NCBI GenBank assembly: GCA_922989275.2
Contig: OV277861.1
Span: 40,984,623 to 41,048,622 of the forward strand
Length of the DNA stretch: 64,000 nucleotides
Direction of reading: 5' to 3'
Source: Gari tellinella
Taxonomy: Eukaryota > Mollusca > Bivalvia > Cardiida > Psammobiidae
The notes under the pieces were generated by a model, which was not told the origin of the DNA, did not search any database, and saw only the letters and a list, made by a program, of their open reading frames with translations. Positions 1 through 12,387 of the stretch are shown here, piece by piece; positions within the stretch are counted from its first letter, which is position 1, and each line of letters starts with the position of its first letter. Made by a program: the position numbers and the translations under genes.

Positions 1-246
1 GGTAATGGGTCAAAGCATAGTTAATGTTTCGCACATTATTGTTGTTTGTATATATATTCACATTATAGATAGTTGTTCTAATGAATCATAGTATATCATT
101 TAATATCAGTTATTATATGTTCATGAAAGTTTTGAATTCAGCAAGACTGCCTCTATTTTACTCTGTTAAAATTCATTTCTTTATTGTTAGGACTAAAACA
201 GCCAGGATAAATCTTAAACCTTACTAAGATTGAACTAGGTATTATT

Positions 247-436
247 AGGGCTCCAGATAAGAGGACGTAACCTGAACAAATTCAATATTTTCTCCTTCCT
301 AACAGCACCAAATCCTATGGTGTAACTACTCATAAGAATTTTCTTTTCAGGGCGATTCTAATGAGTAGTCACCATAAGGTTTAATGCAGAGATAGAGATT
401 TTAGTTTTTGAAATACTCCCCTTATCTGTTGCCCTG
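247..436. repeat. Palindromic MITE with AGGGCTCCAGATAAG ends
   Basis: The left end AGGGCTCCAGATAAG is mirrored by CTTATCTG..GCCCT at the right end. The middle has the family's central palindrome around CTACTCAT / ATGAGTAG. The ends resemble hAT-type CAGGG termini, but no clean target duplication was read. At least a dozen relatives occur in the window. Confidence 0.7.
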
Positions 437-945
437 AAATTTCTGATATATTATTTCAAATATACAGTGGAGAAGATGTTACTCTTTCCCAATAAACATT
501 TTTATGGTAAAAACTATTACCGGTACATTCATTGCAATCAGTTTTGAGCCAGGTCAAATGCCAGGTAATCTGGCCTCTGGTTAGGATCCAAACTGTTTGC
601 CACTCAGATTAATACTTATGTATAAAGTAAACCTCACTTTAATTTGGGCTTGTGACTGCTTATAAAGCAGGATGAAAGTAAAGCAGAAAAGCTCCTTCAG
701 AAACAATTAATAAACAGTAAAGGACCCATTGTACAAAATGAACAGATATTTCAGTGTAATAGATGTGTACGACTTTCATAAAAAAATTAATTTATATGAT
801 CATTTAACATCACTGCCATGTCATCCAGCTGTCGATATAAAAGAATCTCTCCCTTACATATAGTGGCTTTTGTTTGTGATATAGTGAAGAAAGACATTAT
901 TCTTTCCCTATAGATGTGTTCACGTTTACCAGATAGCCTGTTTTT

Positions 946-2912
946 AGCTCACCTGAGCCGAAGGCTCAAGGTGAGCTATTGTGACCGCTCATTGTCCGTA
1001 GTACGTCTGTCCGTCTGTCCGTCTGTCCGTCCGTCCGTCTGTCCGTCTGTCCGTCTGTCCGTTCACTTTTACTTCAAACGACATCTCCTCTGAACCCGGA
1101 GATTGTAGGGCGGATTCAAACTGCTCATGATGTTCCTTGGATGCTTCTCTACAGAAATTGTTAAAATGAAACTTTCAAGTGGACTACTTATTGTAATTTA
1201 TTTAAAAAAGTGAAAAACTTTAAACAATCTTCTTGTAAAAAACTGCTAGGCCCACAGCTTTGATATTTGTTTTTTAGTATCTCCTGGTGATTCTCTCTCA
1301 AAATTGTTAATATCAAAACTAAAACTGACCATAGGGATTCACCATAGGGATTTTTTCATTGCCGCTTTATGCAGGATTCATTGCCGCTTTATTCAGGTTA
1401 TACTGTTTTACTGAAGGTTTAAGCAGGGTTTCAAGCACCCTTATACTAAATCACCTATATTTGCAAACAGTTTGGATCCAGGTCAGATGCCACATAATGC
1501 AGCATCTAATCTGGATCTAAACTATTTGCCACTCATTTACATATTTTCTTATATTTAGAAAATATAAGTTATTATTTTTTACATATTTCACATACAAACA
1601 TTTGGAGCAGACAACAGTTCAGCATGATAATAGTCAGTTCTCCCTGAGACGGTCTCTTATTGCATAACTGACCCAAAGCTAGCTCTGAACTCAGGTCACT
1701 GAGATACATAGCAGAAATTATGATGTCTGCTATTTTATGCTCAAGCACAACTTAGTTCAAGGCATATTACTTTTGGTCTGTCTGTTTGTTTGTTTGTTTA
1801 TCTTTCTGTCTATCAGTCCACAATTAATTCTTGGCCATAAACAGTATGGATCCAGGTCAGATGCCACATAATGCTGCATCTAATCTGGATCCAAATTTGC
1901 CACTCATTTACATATAGTTTCCTATATTTAGAAAATGTAAATAATGATATTTATTAACCTATTAACGCATACATATTCCTTTTTATGTCTTTAATTTATT
2001 CTTCCACAGAAGAAAATAATTTCACTTTATACAGTCATTGTTGTCTTTAACAATTGCTTCAAATGACATCTCCTCATATATTGCTGAAAAGATTTCAACC
2101 ATGTTCCTTGGGTCAAGTTGTTTCAAAATTGTTCAAAGAATTAAAAACAATGTAGAACTCTGGTTGCCATGGCAACCAAGTGAAAAAATAAGGAAATCTT
2201 AAAAAATCTTCTTGTCTGAAACTACAAGGGCCAGATCTTAGACATTTGTCACATAGCATCATCTACAGGTCCTCTATCAAGTTTGTACAAACTATGCCCC
2301 TGGGGTCAAAATTGGCCCCGCCCCGGGGGTCACAGTTTTACATAGAGTTATATAGTGAAATTTTCCAACGTCTTCTCCTCTGAAAATAATATGGCCAGAG
2401 CTTTGATATCTGGCATGGTGACACTTTTAGATGTCCTATACCAATAAGGTTCAAATGGTTCTGGTCGATTGCATATCATCTACAGGTCCTCTATCAAGTT
2501 TGTACAAATTATGCCCCTGGGGTCAAAATTAGCCCCACCCGGGGGTCACAGTTTTCAAACGTCTTCTTTTCTGAAGCTAATATAGCCAGAGCTTTGATAT
2601 TCGGCATGGTGTTACTTCTAGATGTCCTTTATCTATTTTGTTCAAATGGTTCCAGTCTGTTGCATATGTAGGTCACAGGAGCTAAAAATAGATTTTTTCA
2701 ATGGAAACTTAAAAAAAATCTTCATGTCTAGAACCCTAGTACCCTGATCTTAGATATTTGGAACATAGCATCATCTACAGGTCCTCTATTAAGATTGTTC
2801 AAATTATGCCCCTCGGGTAAAAAATGACCCCGTCCTGGACATAAATCATTATCTCCATTTTGATGTACAGCTATTCTCAGGTGAGCGACATATGCCCCAT
2901 GGGGCTCTTGTT
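946..2912. repeat. Mollusc-type repeat with CTCACCTGAG ends
   Basis: The element opens with a hairpin-forming AGCTCACCTGAGC end and closes with CAGGTGAGCGACATATG followed by GGGGCTCTTG. The interior has several diverged internal repeats of about 170-200 bp (for example around 2260-2350, 2460-2550 and 2770-2830, sharing CATCTACAGGTCCTCTAT). No coding potential is evident. Related, shorter elements lie at 31655-32890 and 47690-48258. Confidence 0.6.
1004..1062. repeat. GTCT/GTCC tetranucleotide microsatellite
   Basis: About fourteen units of GTCC or GTCT in tandem, lying inside the larger CTCACCTGAG-ended repeat. This kind of simple repeat is typical of the element's 5' part. Confidence 0.9.
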
Positions 2913-3299
2913 AGTGTTGTAGACTGGTGAGTACTTAAAACAGGTTGAAAGCAAAGCAGAATGTGTCTTAAGGCTGATTCTGCTTTACTTTCAGCCTGCT
3001 TTAAACTACCATCTGCTAGGATATAGAAAATATTTCTATTAGTAGATGTATTCGACTGTATAAATTGTAACTATTTCTTGAGTGGAGGAATAAGATAAAG
3101 GGCTACAAGACACTTCTATGGGAGAAAGGGTTAAAACAATTATTGTCAATGCAAAAAGTTTGTATCCAGATCAGACACCGGATAAGACGGAATCTGAATA
3201 AGCTCAAAACTGTTTGCCTTTCAGATAAAAATAAAAAGTCAGTATACTCAATACTTTATAAAATGCAGTGATTTTCAACATTTTATTGCTTTGCCTTTG

Positions 3300-3574
3300 T
3301 GTTTCTATAAATACGTCTTTTTACGCCTTTAATTTGTTCTTCCACTTTACGCCTTTAATTTGTTCTTTCACTGAAGAAAAAAGTTCCAATTTATATAGTA
3401 ATTAAATTAATATGTATCAAAAGAAAATGTTTCTTTATTCTGGCAGATGGTAGCTTAAAGCAGGCTGAAAGTAAAGCAGAATGCGCCTTAGGGCGCATTC
3501 TGCTTTACTTTCAACCTGCTTTAAGTGGTCAACTATCTTCAATACTAGAAAATGGCTATGGGGTAATGGGTTAA
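3300..3574. repeat. TTAA MITE, AAAGCAGGCTGAAAG family
   Basis: The centre is a long near-perfect palindrome running from CTTAAAGCAGGCTGAAAG to CTTTCAACCTGCTTTAAG. The right terminus ends in GGGGTAATGGGTTAA; the left terminus is partly eroded. The family is the most abundant repeat in the window. Confidence 0.75.
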
Positions 3575-3763
3575 ATATGAAAGAATAATAATGTCACCTC
3601 CACTGTTGGTACAAAGTTAACCCTTTCCTCCACAGAAGTGCCATAGTAGCCTCTACTTACTCGCCATATAAGTGCCAAAAATGATATTGAATTATGGTGT
3701 TGAAAACAGGTGGTAGCTTAAAGCAAGATGAAAGTTTCATCGTTCTTTATGCAGTATCCTGCC

Positions 3764-4014
3764 TTAACCCTTTCCCCCATAGAAGCGCCTTTTAGCACAT
3801 TCAGTTTATTCTTGCCCTGAAGAAAATAGTTCCAATTTATACATTCATAAATATGTATAATACAAAATGTTTTCTATATTCTAGCAGATGATAGCTTAAA
3901 GCAGGCTGAAAGTAAAGCAGAATGCGCTTAAAGCGCATTCTGCTTTACTTTCAACCTGCTTTAAGTGGACACCTATATTCAATACTAGAGATATGCTATG
4001 TGGGAAAGGGTTAA
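3764..4014. repeat. TTAA MITE, AAAGCAGGCTGAAAG family
   Basis: Complete copy bounded by TTAA on both sides, with mirrored termini (TTAACCCTTTCCCCCATA and the complementary GGGAAAGGGTTAA) and the central palindrome. The length is about 250 bp. TTAA duplication and CCC-starting ends suggest mobilisation by a piggyBac-type transposase; this is an inference. Confidence 0.8.
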
Positions 4015-4143
4015 ACATAGTTAGATATAGGTGATTTGCATGTCTCACTATGGAGGAAAGGGTTAATCAATTAATGTCTGGACACTTCCAGCTCCTGGAA
4101 CCAAAGGAATATCAGTAACTGTTTACCTGATTGACCCCTGGCT

Positions 4144-4283
4144 CCGAGGTTATAAAGCATTTTAGTTGAGTTTGAGAGTGTTCTCAAGCATTTGATTGGT
4201 CAGATTTGAGCTTAGGCTCAAATCTGACCAATCAAATGCTTGGGAACAATTTTAGACTCGAGTCAAAAGCTTTATAACCTCGG
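4144..4283. repeat. Foldback element (CCGAGGTTATAAAGC ends)
   Basis: Almost the whole 140 bp is one inverted repeat: CCGAGGTTATAAAGC at the left is complemented at the right, and the inner arms (CAAGCATTTGATTGGTCAG) meet at a short centre. A second copy lies at 37286-37479, against an HSPA4 splice donor. Confidence 0.85.
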
Positions 4284-4725
4284 AATCCCAGTTTCAAATT
4301 AAGTCAAGCCTATTGTTTTTTATGGATATTGAAAAATGACAAACAGTGCAGACCCTGATCAGGTTCCCATAGGAGCTCTCTGATCTGGTTCTATACTGTT
4401 TGCACGGGACAAGCATGTTACGTGTCAAGGTTTTACTTGGTTTCAATGTGTTAGTCCTTGTTACTTGTGTTCTGTAGTAACCAGTTTGTTCCAATATGTG
4501 TGACTGTGGTCAGGATAAAACCATTTACCAAACACCTGTAGAAGTTTCTGTGTCATATGAGGCCACTTTCTGTCTTATTTTTCATACTTTTCAAGATTTG
4601 TATATTTTGTTACATTTTTCTTTACAAATTAATTTGTCTATCTAATCTGATGTAGAAAAAGTTTAGCTTTTCTATGTTGAAAACCAGTACAGTAAAATCT
4701 CTCTATTACAACCACTAAAAGAAGG

Positions 4726-4939
4726 TTAACCCTTAGCCCGCCAAATAAATTGTCGTCTGCTATATTTCTCGTCTGCTTCAAGTTTCAAAGTGCTTCAAAG
4801 TTGCTCAAAATTGCTGAAAATGTTGTCCGAGTGTCAAACAGCTTGGATCCGGATGAGACGCCGAGTTACTCGGCGTCTCATCCGGATCCAAGCTGTTTGC
4901 ATATGGAGCTATAGTCGTGACTGGCAGGCTAAGGGTTAA
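4726..4939. repeat. TTAA MITE, CCCTTAGCCCGCC family, nested
   Basis: Termini TTAACCCTTAGCCCGCC and GGCAGGCTAAGGGTTAA are inverted copies of each other. The inner palindrome spans AGCTTGGATCCGGATGAGACG and its complement. It sits inside the element at 4690-5344 with a TTAA duplication. A second copy is at 10546-10746. Confidence 0.88.
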
Positions 4940-4966
4940 TTGATTGTATAAAAGGCAGGTGACAGC

Positions 4967-5215
4967 TTAACCCATTACCGCATAGCCTGTTTCTAATTTT
5001 GAAAATTTGTGACCACTTAAAGCAGGTTGAAAGTAAAGCAGAATTCGCCTTAAGGCGCATTATGCTTCACTTTCAGCCTGCTTTAAGCTACCATCTGCTA
5101 GAATATAGAAAATATATCTTATGATACATATTCTTCTCTGTATAAATCGAAATTATTTTCTTTAGTGGAGGAATAAATCAGGTGTAAAAAGGTGTATGTA
5201 TGGGGTAACGAGTTA
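4967..5215. repeat. TTAA MITE, AAAGCAGGCTGAAAG family, nested
   Basis: A complete copy in the opposite orientation to 3764-4014, bounded by TTAA, with termini CCCATTACCGCATA and TATGGGGTAACG. It is inserted in the older element 4690-5344 only 27 bp from the other nested MITE. Confidence 0.88.
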
Positions 5216-5401
5216 AAGCAAGTGACAGTTAGAAAGAAAGCTCTTAAAGGAGTTTTCTGTTTTACTGTCAACTTGATTTAAACAGTCACCTGTCTTAAAC
5301 ACCTAATAATTATCACAATTTAGTGGCTGGTACAGGTTTTACTGTATAGTTATGTATACTTTACAAACAGTGTTTGGGGTATCAGTGCAATTAGTTGCAC
5401 C

Positions 5402-5640
5402 TTAACCATTACCCAATAAATACGCCTTTTTACGCCTTTAATTGAGGGGAAAAGTTCTAATTTACGCAGTTAAGAGTATGTATGATCAGAACTATTTTCT
5501 ATATTCTAGCAGATGGTAGCTTAAAGCAGGCTGAAAGTAAAGCAGAATGTGCCTTAAGGCACATTCTGCTTTACTTTCAACCTGCTTTAAGTGATCACCT
5601 ATTTTCAAAACTAGAATCAGGCTATGGGGTAATGGGTTAA
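5402..5640. repeat. TTAA MITE, AAAGCAGGCTGAAAG family
   Basis: Complete copy between TTAA sites, with the long central palindrome and the GGGGTAATGGGTTAA terminus. Confidence 0.8.
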
Positions 5641-6474
5641 CACATTCAGCCCTAGGGATGTGTACATCGTCATTTACATTGTATTAGTAAAGAGTACACT
5701 TGTCCTATGCAAACCGTGTAGACCCAGGTCAGGGGTATCATGAGGGAACCCTCTAATCGGGGTGTGCACCGTATGCCATATTATTGTAAACAATATATTG
5801 TTAAAAATCAATCCTAATAATAAAGTAATTAGAAAAAAATGAACTAGACTTACTTGAAAACTGGAATTTTCCGTTAAGTTTCAGGGGTGGATGGGTGAAC
5901 AGATTGTTGATTGTAGATCTTTTAGCTTGCTACATAATTTATTATATTTCTGCCTTTATTGGCACCTTTGTCTAGTTTGCAATCATAATATAATATACAC
6001 ATGTTGCAGTCTTTTCTTGTAAATCTGTTTAAATTTGAATTTTTTTCTATAACCATTTTAATAAATTGTTTACTATTGTATTAATTTGTTGTCTTGATCT
6101 GTATTGGCCCTATTTCTTATTTTAACCCTTTGAACCCTAGTCCCGCAAAAAGGCATTCTTTTCAAACAATGTACATGTGAATAATACAATTGTCCTGTGC
6201 AAACAGTGAAGACCCAGATCAGACATTGACAAAAACAACCCTTAAAAGTCAGAAATGGACTTGACTGAAATGGAAACTGGAATTGTCCATTTAAAGTTTC
6301 AGAGAGGAAAGAGTTAACCGATAACATAACAAATTATTATTATTATTATTATACCAGATTTATACAAATACACCTTTTTTGCACCTTTAGTTGATTCCTC
6401 AACTTTATAAAATGGTACGTGTACCATTTTCTACAGTCATGAATATGTACCATAAGAAATACATATAGTATTAG

Positions 6475-6613
6475 TTATACAGTTTCTTCACAGTGTACAT
6501 GAGGATTTTTTCCAGGCTGAAGTAAATCATGTTGCCCGAGCCGTTAGGCGAGGGTTACATGATTTTACCAGCCGGGAAGAAATCCTCATGTACACTGTGA
6601 AGAAACTGTATAA
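6475..6613. repeat. Foldback element with 32-bp arms
   Basis: The arms starting TTATACAGTTTCTTCACAG and ending in the complementary CTGTGAAGAAACTGTATAA enclose about 70 bp. It directly abuts the separate inverted-repeat element at 6615-7096. Confidence 0.8.
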
Positions 6614-6614
6614 C

Positions 6615-7096
6615 GAATTTATTATACTGCAAAGTTTTCACTGTTCAAACGAAATATTTCGGAATTTGTCATGTACAGTGCTCATAATAAACTACACTGT
6701 ATATAACAAAATCGCACCAAAGCAGATAACGTTGAGCGTAAGTGACGTCATGTCGTCACGTCTGATGCCATGGTTGTTATTCAAAAGAAAAATGGGCATA
6801 CTCTACATACTTCGACGTCAAACTTTCCCAGAAATAATGCGACTGTTGAAAGATCCAAACACCGAACGGTTCTTAACCGAAATGGACTTAAAACGGAGGA
6901 TGCACGATTGAATGCACTCAATCCTGTCGAGCAATCGGCCATCTTATTTTCTGCAAATCAAGACTCAGGGACCTGTCAGCCAATAAAAACAGCTGCATTT
7001 CCATGTACCCTGTCAGCTCACAGGGTACATGGGATTATGTCTAGGGCTCGTTGACCAATGAAAAGTAAGGAATTTACTTTGCAGTATAATAATTTC
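6615..7096. mobile_element. TIR element of about 480 bp with a CRE site
   Basis: A 21-bp terminal inverted repeat (GAATTTATTATACTGCAAAG at the left, its complement at the right, one mismatch) defines the ends. The interior is richer in CpG than its neighbours and contains a TGACGTCA palindrome at 6743-6750 and two CCAAT-type motifs. Frames of 107 and 94 codons occur, but I recognise nothing in them and do not annotate them as genes. Confidence 0.65.
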
Positions 7097-8852
7097 TATT
7101 GTCCTAGCAGATGGTAGTTTAAAATAGGCTTTAAGTAAAGCAGAATGTGCCTTAACCCATTAACCCATAATACACCTTTTTACACTTTTAATTAATTCAT
7201 CTACAGAAGAAAAATAGTTCCAATTTATACTGTCACAAATAAAAATTATAAGAAATATTTTCTTCAGGCGCATTCTGCTTTACTTTCAACCTGCTTTAAG
7301 CGGACACATATCTTCCAAACTAGAAACGGGCTATGGGGTAATGGGTTCAGGCGCATTCTGCTTTACTTTCAACCTTCTTTTAGTGGTAACCTGTCTTTAA
7401 AATTAGAAACAAACTATGGGGTAATGTGTTAATCCCTACACAGCTGACTTCCCCAATGGACTCCTCCACTTTCTAAATGGTCTAGACTTAATTGCAAACT
7501 GGAAATGTCCATTTGATGTTTCGGGGTGAATGTTTTAATCCTAAACCCCCATGACCTGTTTCTTGTTTTGAAGACAGGTGACCACTGAAAGCAGGTTGAC
7601 AGTAAAGCAAAATGCACCTTAAAGCACATTCTGTACTTTCAGTCTGCTTTAAGCTACCATCTGATAGGATATAAAAACTATATTTATCGGGTAATTGGGA
7701 AGGTCTTGACACAAGAAATATACATACTGAATATGAAAGCCCTTTGCCTACTGGTTCAAATGTTATAGACATTTATGATTTAAAGATTTTACAAAAATAA
7801 GACAAAGGTCAAGGTCACAAGCTCAAAAAGGGTTGTGTGGTTGGAAAAATCTTGACACAGGGAAGACACATGCCAAATATAAAAGGCCCAGGTGCAATAA
7901 TGTAAAAGTTATAGCCAAGGTTAAGGTTTTTGGCACATACAGACGGATGGACGAACAAATAGACAGGACAAAAACTATATGCCCCCAAATTGTAGATTCT
8001 TGGAGCATAAAAATCTAGATATTTGACATACACTGATTTTAGACTTATTAGATGGATATTACTTCTACTAGTCACAATAATTTGGTAAAATCTACAGCAT
8101 GATTTCAAGAAATTCAGACAGACCATTAACTCAAGAGTTCAACTTAAAATGCCTCCAGCTTGAAATTATAGTAATACCATAAGCCAAACCTGTAACAAGG
8201 GACCATTGGATATGGTAGCCTGTAGATCTTTAAGTCAGGTAACCACTTTATGCATGACAAAAGTAATGCATAAAAGCTACTTTTGTCATGTGTAAAGCTG
8301 CCATTTTTCCTATAGACTATAAAACCACACAATGCTGTGTGTCGGTCATTAACAAAAACGTTAGCGGACAAGCTATGAACAGTGTACAGATTCCAACCAA
8401 CGAAGACTAAACAAAACCTGTCCCTTATCTGGGTAATGAAAAGTCATTAAAATACGATTTGAAAAAAAGAGTTTTGAATCGAATGAGACTAGGACCTTAG
8501 GATTGCTAATTAATCACTCTACCGACTGATCTATCAAGGAAGACGGTGAAACTTATCAAACAGTTCTTTATGTAAATTTTCTAGTATAAGCACATGCCGA
8601 AAGGAACATGTGAACTCGAGATGCCCGCTAGCGATCCACCTTAGCCCTAGAAAGTTCTTTGTTATTTTTAGATGGGAAAATCCTATCCAATTTACAAGTT
8701 CTATAACAAGTAAATACTGTTAGTTATGTGACAAACTAGAACGGCTATCACTAAAGGTGATAAATACCCCCACTATGCAGCACTCTGCAGAAGTTTTCAA
8801 TGAGGTTTGACAATGGCAGGGTGCTGCCACCATCATAAAAACTTGGAAAATT

Positions 8853-9985
8853 TATGGCAAGTATCAAGTAAATCAGGTTGAAAGTGAAGCAGTTCGCTGT
8901 ACAAGATTTTGCCTGCCAATTTCAAGGCCAAAGGTCAAGGTCACAGAGATTTGAAATGTGTGTCTTGCACATCTACTACTCCTGAGTAACATTTATGCAA
9001 AGTATCAAGTGAATCAGGTTGAAAGTGAAGGAGGAGTTCAAAGTACAAGATTTTGCCTGCCAATTTCAAGACCAATTTAAATGACACAGGTCAAGGTCAC
9101 AGAGACCTGAAATTTGTGTCTTGCACATCTACTACACCTGAGAAACATCTATGCTAAGTATCAAATGAATCGGGTTGAAACTGAAGGAGGAGTTGAAAGT
9201 ACAAGATTTTGCCAACCAATTTCAAGACCAAATTTAAGGCCAAAGGTCAAGGTCACAGAGACCTGAAATTTGTGTCTTGCACATCTACTACACCTGAGTA
9301 ACATTTATGCCAAGTATCAAATGAATCGGGTTGAAACTGAAAGAGGAGTTGAAAGTACAAGATTTTGCCTACCAATTTCAAAACCAATTTCAAGGCCAAA
9401 GGTCAAGGTCACAGAGACCTGAAAATTGTGTCTTGCACATCCACTACACCTGAGTAACATCTATGCCAAGTATCAAATGAATCGGGTTGAAACTGAAGGA
9501 GGAGTTCAAAGTACAAGATTTTGCCTGCCAATTTCAAGACCAAAGGTCAAGTTCAAGGTCAAAGAGACCTGAAATTTGTGTCTTGCACATCTACTACTCC
9601 TGAGTAACATTTATGCCAAGTATCAAGTGAATCGGGTTGAAAGTGAAGGAGGAGTTCAAAGTACAAGAAATTGCCTGCCAATTTCAAGACAATTTCAAGG
9701 CCAAAGGTCAAGTTCAAGGTCAAAGAGACCTGAAGTTTGTGTCTTGCACATCTACTACTCCTGAGTAACATTTATGCCAAGTATCAAGTGAATCGGGTTG
9801 AAAGTGAAGGAGGAGTTCAAAGTACAATATTTTACCTGCAAATTCAAGGCCAAAGGTCAAGGTCAAGGAGACCTAAAATTTGTGTCTTGCACATCTACTA
9901 TACCTGAGTAACATTTATGCCAAGTATCAAATAAATCGGGTTAAAAGTGAAGGAGGAGTTGAAAGTACAAGATTTTGCAGACAGA
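8853..9985. repeat. Tandem repeat, about 150-165 bp unit, with AGGTCA repeats
   Basis: About seven imperfect units, each carrying CTTGCACATCTACTAC, GTATCAA(G/A)TGAATC and an AAGGTCAAGGTCA block. The AGGTCA blocks are near 8931, 9090, 9244, 9401, 9541, 9703 and 9851. The array is followed by a GTGGGGGTATA end at about 10040. TCAAGGTCA is the known monomer site of FTZ-F1/ERR-type nuclear receptors; function here is unproven. Confidence 0.8.
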
Positions 9986-10545
9986 CCGACCTACGACCGA
10001 CCGACAGGCTGATTCCAGTATACCCCCCTCAAACTCTGTTTGTGGGGGTATAACAATATCATAAACTATCCTCAGGTTTATTTAGCAACCACTAAAAGGA
10101 TAATTAATACATTGCAGTATTTATTACTGACAGCAGCTTAATTCAGGACAAAATAGCCAAGGCTCCCTTCTTCATTACTTTTGCCCTGCTTCTTGAACAA
10201 TTACTATGCTTCTTTAGTGGTCGCTTAACACCAGTGTAACTGCAAACTCTACTCCAAGTTTAACACACCTTTGAGGAAACATTCATACCTTGACCTTAAT
10301 GGTTTTTTTGCAGTTTTTCGTTTCCTTCTGGAAAAGGTTTTTAGTTTGTTTCAAACTCAAGATATAGGTTAACTATATTTGTTCATAAGTGGTATTTAAA
10401 TGTCATATTGTGGTTGTAATGAACATGCAGGGGAAGTTAAGTTTCTGAAAACCTTTTCTTCCATAGCCAATAGTGAAGTCCTATATCATCTAAATACCCA
10501 GTAAAGCTTAGTTTTAACCCTTTCTTCCATAGCCGATAGAGAATA

Positions 10546-10746
10546 TTAACCCTTAGCCCGCCAAATAAATTGTCGTCTGCTATATTTCTCGTCTGCTTCA
10601 AGTTTCAAAGTGCTTCAAAGTTGCTGAAAATGTCCGAGTGTCAAACAGCTTGGATCCGGATGAGACGCCGAGTTACTCGGCGTCTCCTCCGGATCCAAGC
10701 TGTTTGCATATGGAGCTATAGTCGTGAGTGGCAGGCTAAGGATTAA
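10546..10746. repeat. TTAA MITE, CCCTTAGCCCGCC family
   Basis: Second copy of the element at 4726-4939, with the same termini and inner palindrome. The right duplication reads ATTAA after one change in the terminal repeat. Confidence 0.85.
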
Positions 10747-11818
10747 AGCCTACAAAATGTGTTCTTAGGTTTTCCAGCCATTCCAGGCAAGTGACTACTT
10801 AAAGCAAGGCGACATTAAACCAGAAAGCTCTTTTAGGAGGCTTCTGTTTTACTGTCACCTGACTTTATACAACCAATTAGCCTTCATTTTAGTGGTTTTA
10901 ATGTATATGCGTCATTTTCAAAGTACCTATGCCTTATATTCATTCCTCCTCTGAATAAAATACTTCTATTTAATAGTCATGATTATGCACCATAAGAAAT
11001 ACTTTCTATATCCTAGCAGATGGTATTTTAAAGCCGTGTGAAAGTAAATCGGAATGTACCTTGCTTTACTTTTAACCTGCTTTACGTGGGCACCTGTCTT
11101 CTAATTTTAGAAATGGACAGTGGGCTAATGAGAAAAAAAGACCAGCACTTTACCAAAGATTTACAGTATTCTGGGTTGGGATTGTTTCAAGAAGGAACAG
11201 TAAGAAACTACAACATCGATGGACATGATGATTTATTTAATAACAAAGATGATGACAGTACAGCTGACCAAACAAAATATAAATAGTGATGACTGCAATG
11301 AACCCTTACTAACAACACACAATGTCACAGTCAAGATTTACATCAGACACTCTACACAGCACTTTGGAATCAACAGTCCTTCAGACAGTTATTATCTTTA
11401 GCCAGAAATATCACAAATGTCAAACTTGTCTGCTGAACAACAATTTATGCAAGATCCATGCCTGATCATGGTAACTCATTTATTTCGGAATGGTGGATGC
11501 TTAACCCTTATTCCATAGCCTGTTTCTAGTTTTGAAGACAGGCAATCACTTAATATTTGAAAATGTAAAGTATTCACGAGATCACTGTATGGTCTTAAGA
11601 CAGACGACGGCTAACTGCAGGATATAAGCAATGCAGAGAGCCCCTATAAAAGATTCTTTTTATAAACTTTATCCTGCCTTAAGCAGTCATCTGTCTGGGT
11701 TTAACTGATCTCCATGTCTCTTATATGAATAGTTATTTTCTCCGAGTTTTCAAAGTGCGATGTATTGCAATTGCTGCCTAATACAAGTTTGAACCACTAA
11801 ATACTAGTCAAATCTGTA

Positions 11819-11996
11819 TTAACCCATTTGCGTCCCATGGATTCTTCCATGCTCGTATAATGGATAAGTCCTATTTTTTATGCAAGGGGTGCTTGGTCTG
11901 AATTTTATTAGTTTTATATTGAAATTCTTATCAGCATTTGTGTAGACTGATCAGACGCAGACTCTTTTTATGAGACGCTAGGCACAAATGGGTTAA
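11819..11996. repeat. TTAA MITE, CCCATTTGCGTCCCA family
   Basis: Bounded by TTAA, with left end CCCATTTGCGTCCCATGG and mirrored right end GACGCTAGGCACAAATGGG. The interior differs from the other TTAA families. Confidence 0.8.
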
Positions 11997-12024
11997 ATGA
12001 CCACTGAATAAGTTACCCTGGTCT

Positions 12025-12270
12025 TTAACCCTTTACCTCATTTCTAGTTTCGAAAAACAGGTGATTACTTAAAGCAGGTTGAAAGTAAAGCAGAATGTGC
12101 CTTAAGGCACATTCTGCTTTACTTTCAGCCTGCTTTAAGCTAAAATCTGCTAGGCTATATGAAATATTTTTAATGGTTATTGTTCATGAGGGTATAAACT
12201 GGAACTATTTTCTTCAGCGAAGGAATAAATTAAATACGCTAAAAGTCGCTTCTATGGGGGAAAGGGTTAA
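12025..12270. repeat. TTAA MITE, AAAGCAGGCTGAAAG family
   Basis: Complete copy bounded by TTAA, with termini CCCTTTACC and GGGGGAAAGGG and the central palindrome with a GCCTTAAGGC core. Confidence 0.8.
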
Positions 12271-12387
12271 AGATTTGTGACTGCTGAATGCAGTACAATA
12301 ACAATGCAGAAAGCCCTATATGAGATATCTGCATCATTTTTTTTATCCTGCATTTAGCTGCCACCTGTCATATAGGCCATACATATA

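Larger units (their letters stand above)
4690..5344. repeat. TA-flanked MITE interrupted by two younger MITEs
   Basis: Ends CAGTAAAATCTCTC and the mirrored GGTTTTACTG are flanked by TA on both sides, as for Tc1/mariner/pogo elements. Its uninterrupted relative at 21071-21288 reads straight through two TTAA sites; here those sites carry insertions at 4726-4939 and 4967-5215. Removing one TTAA copy at each restores the relative's layout. Confidence 0.85.
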
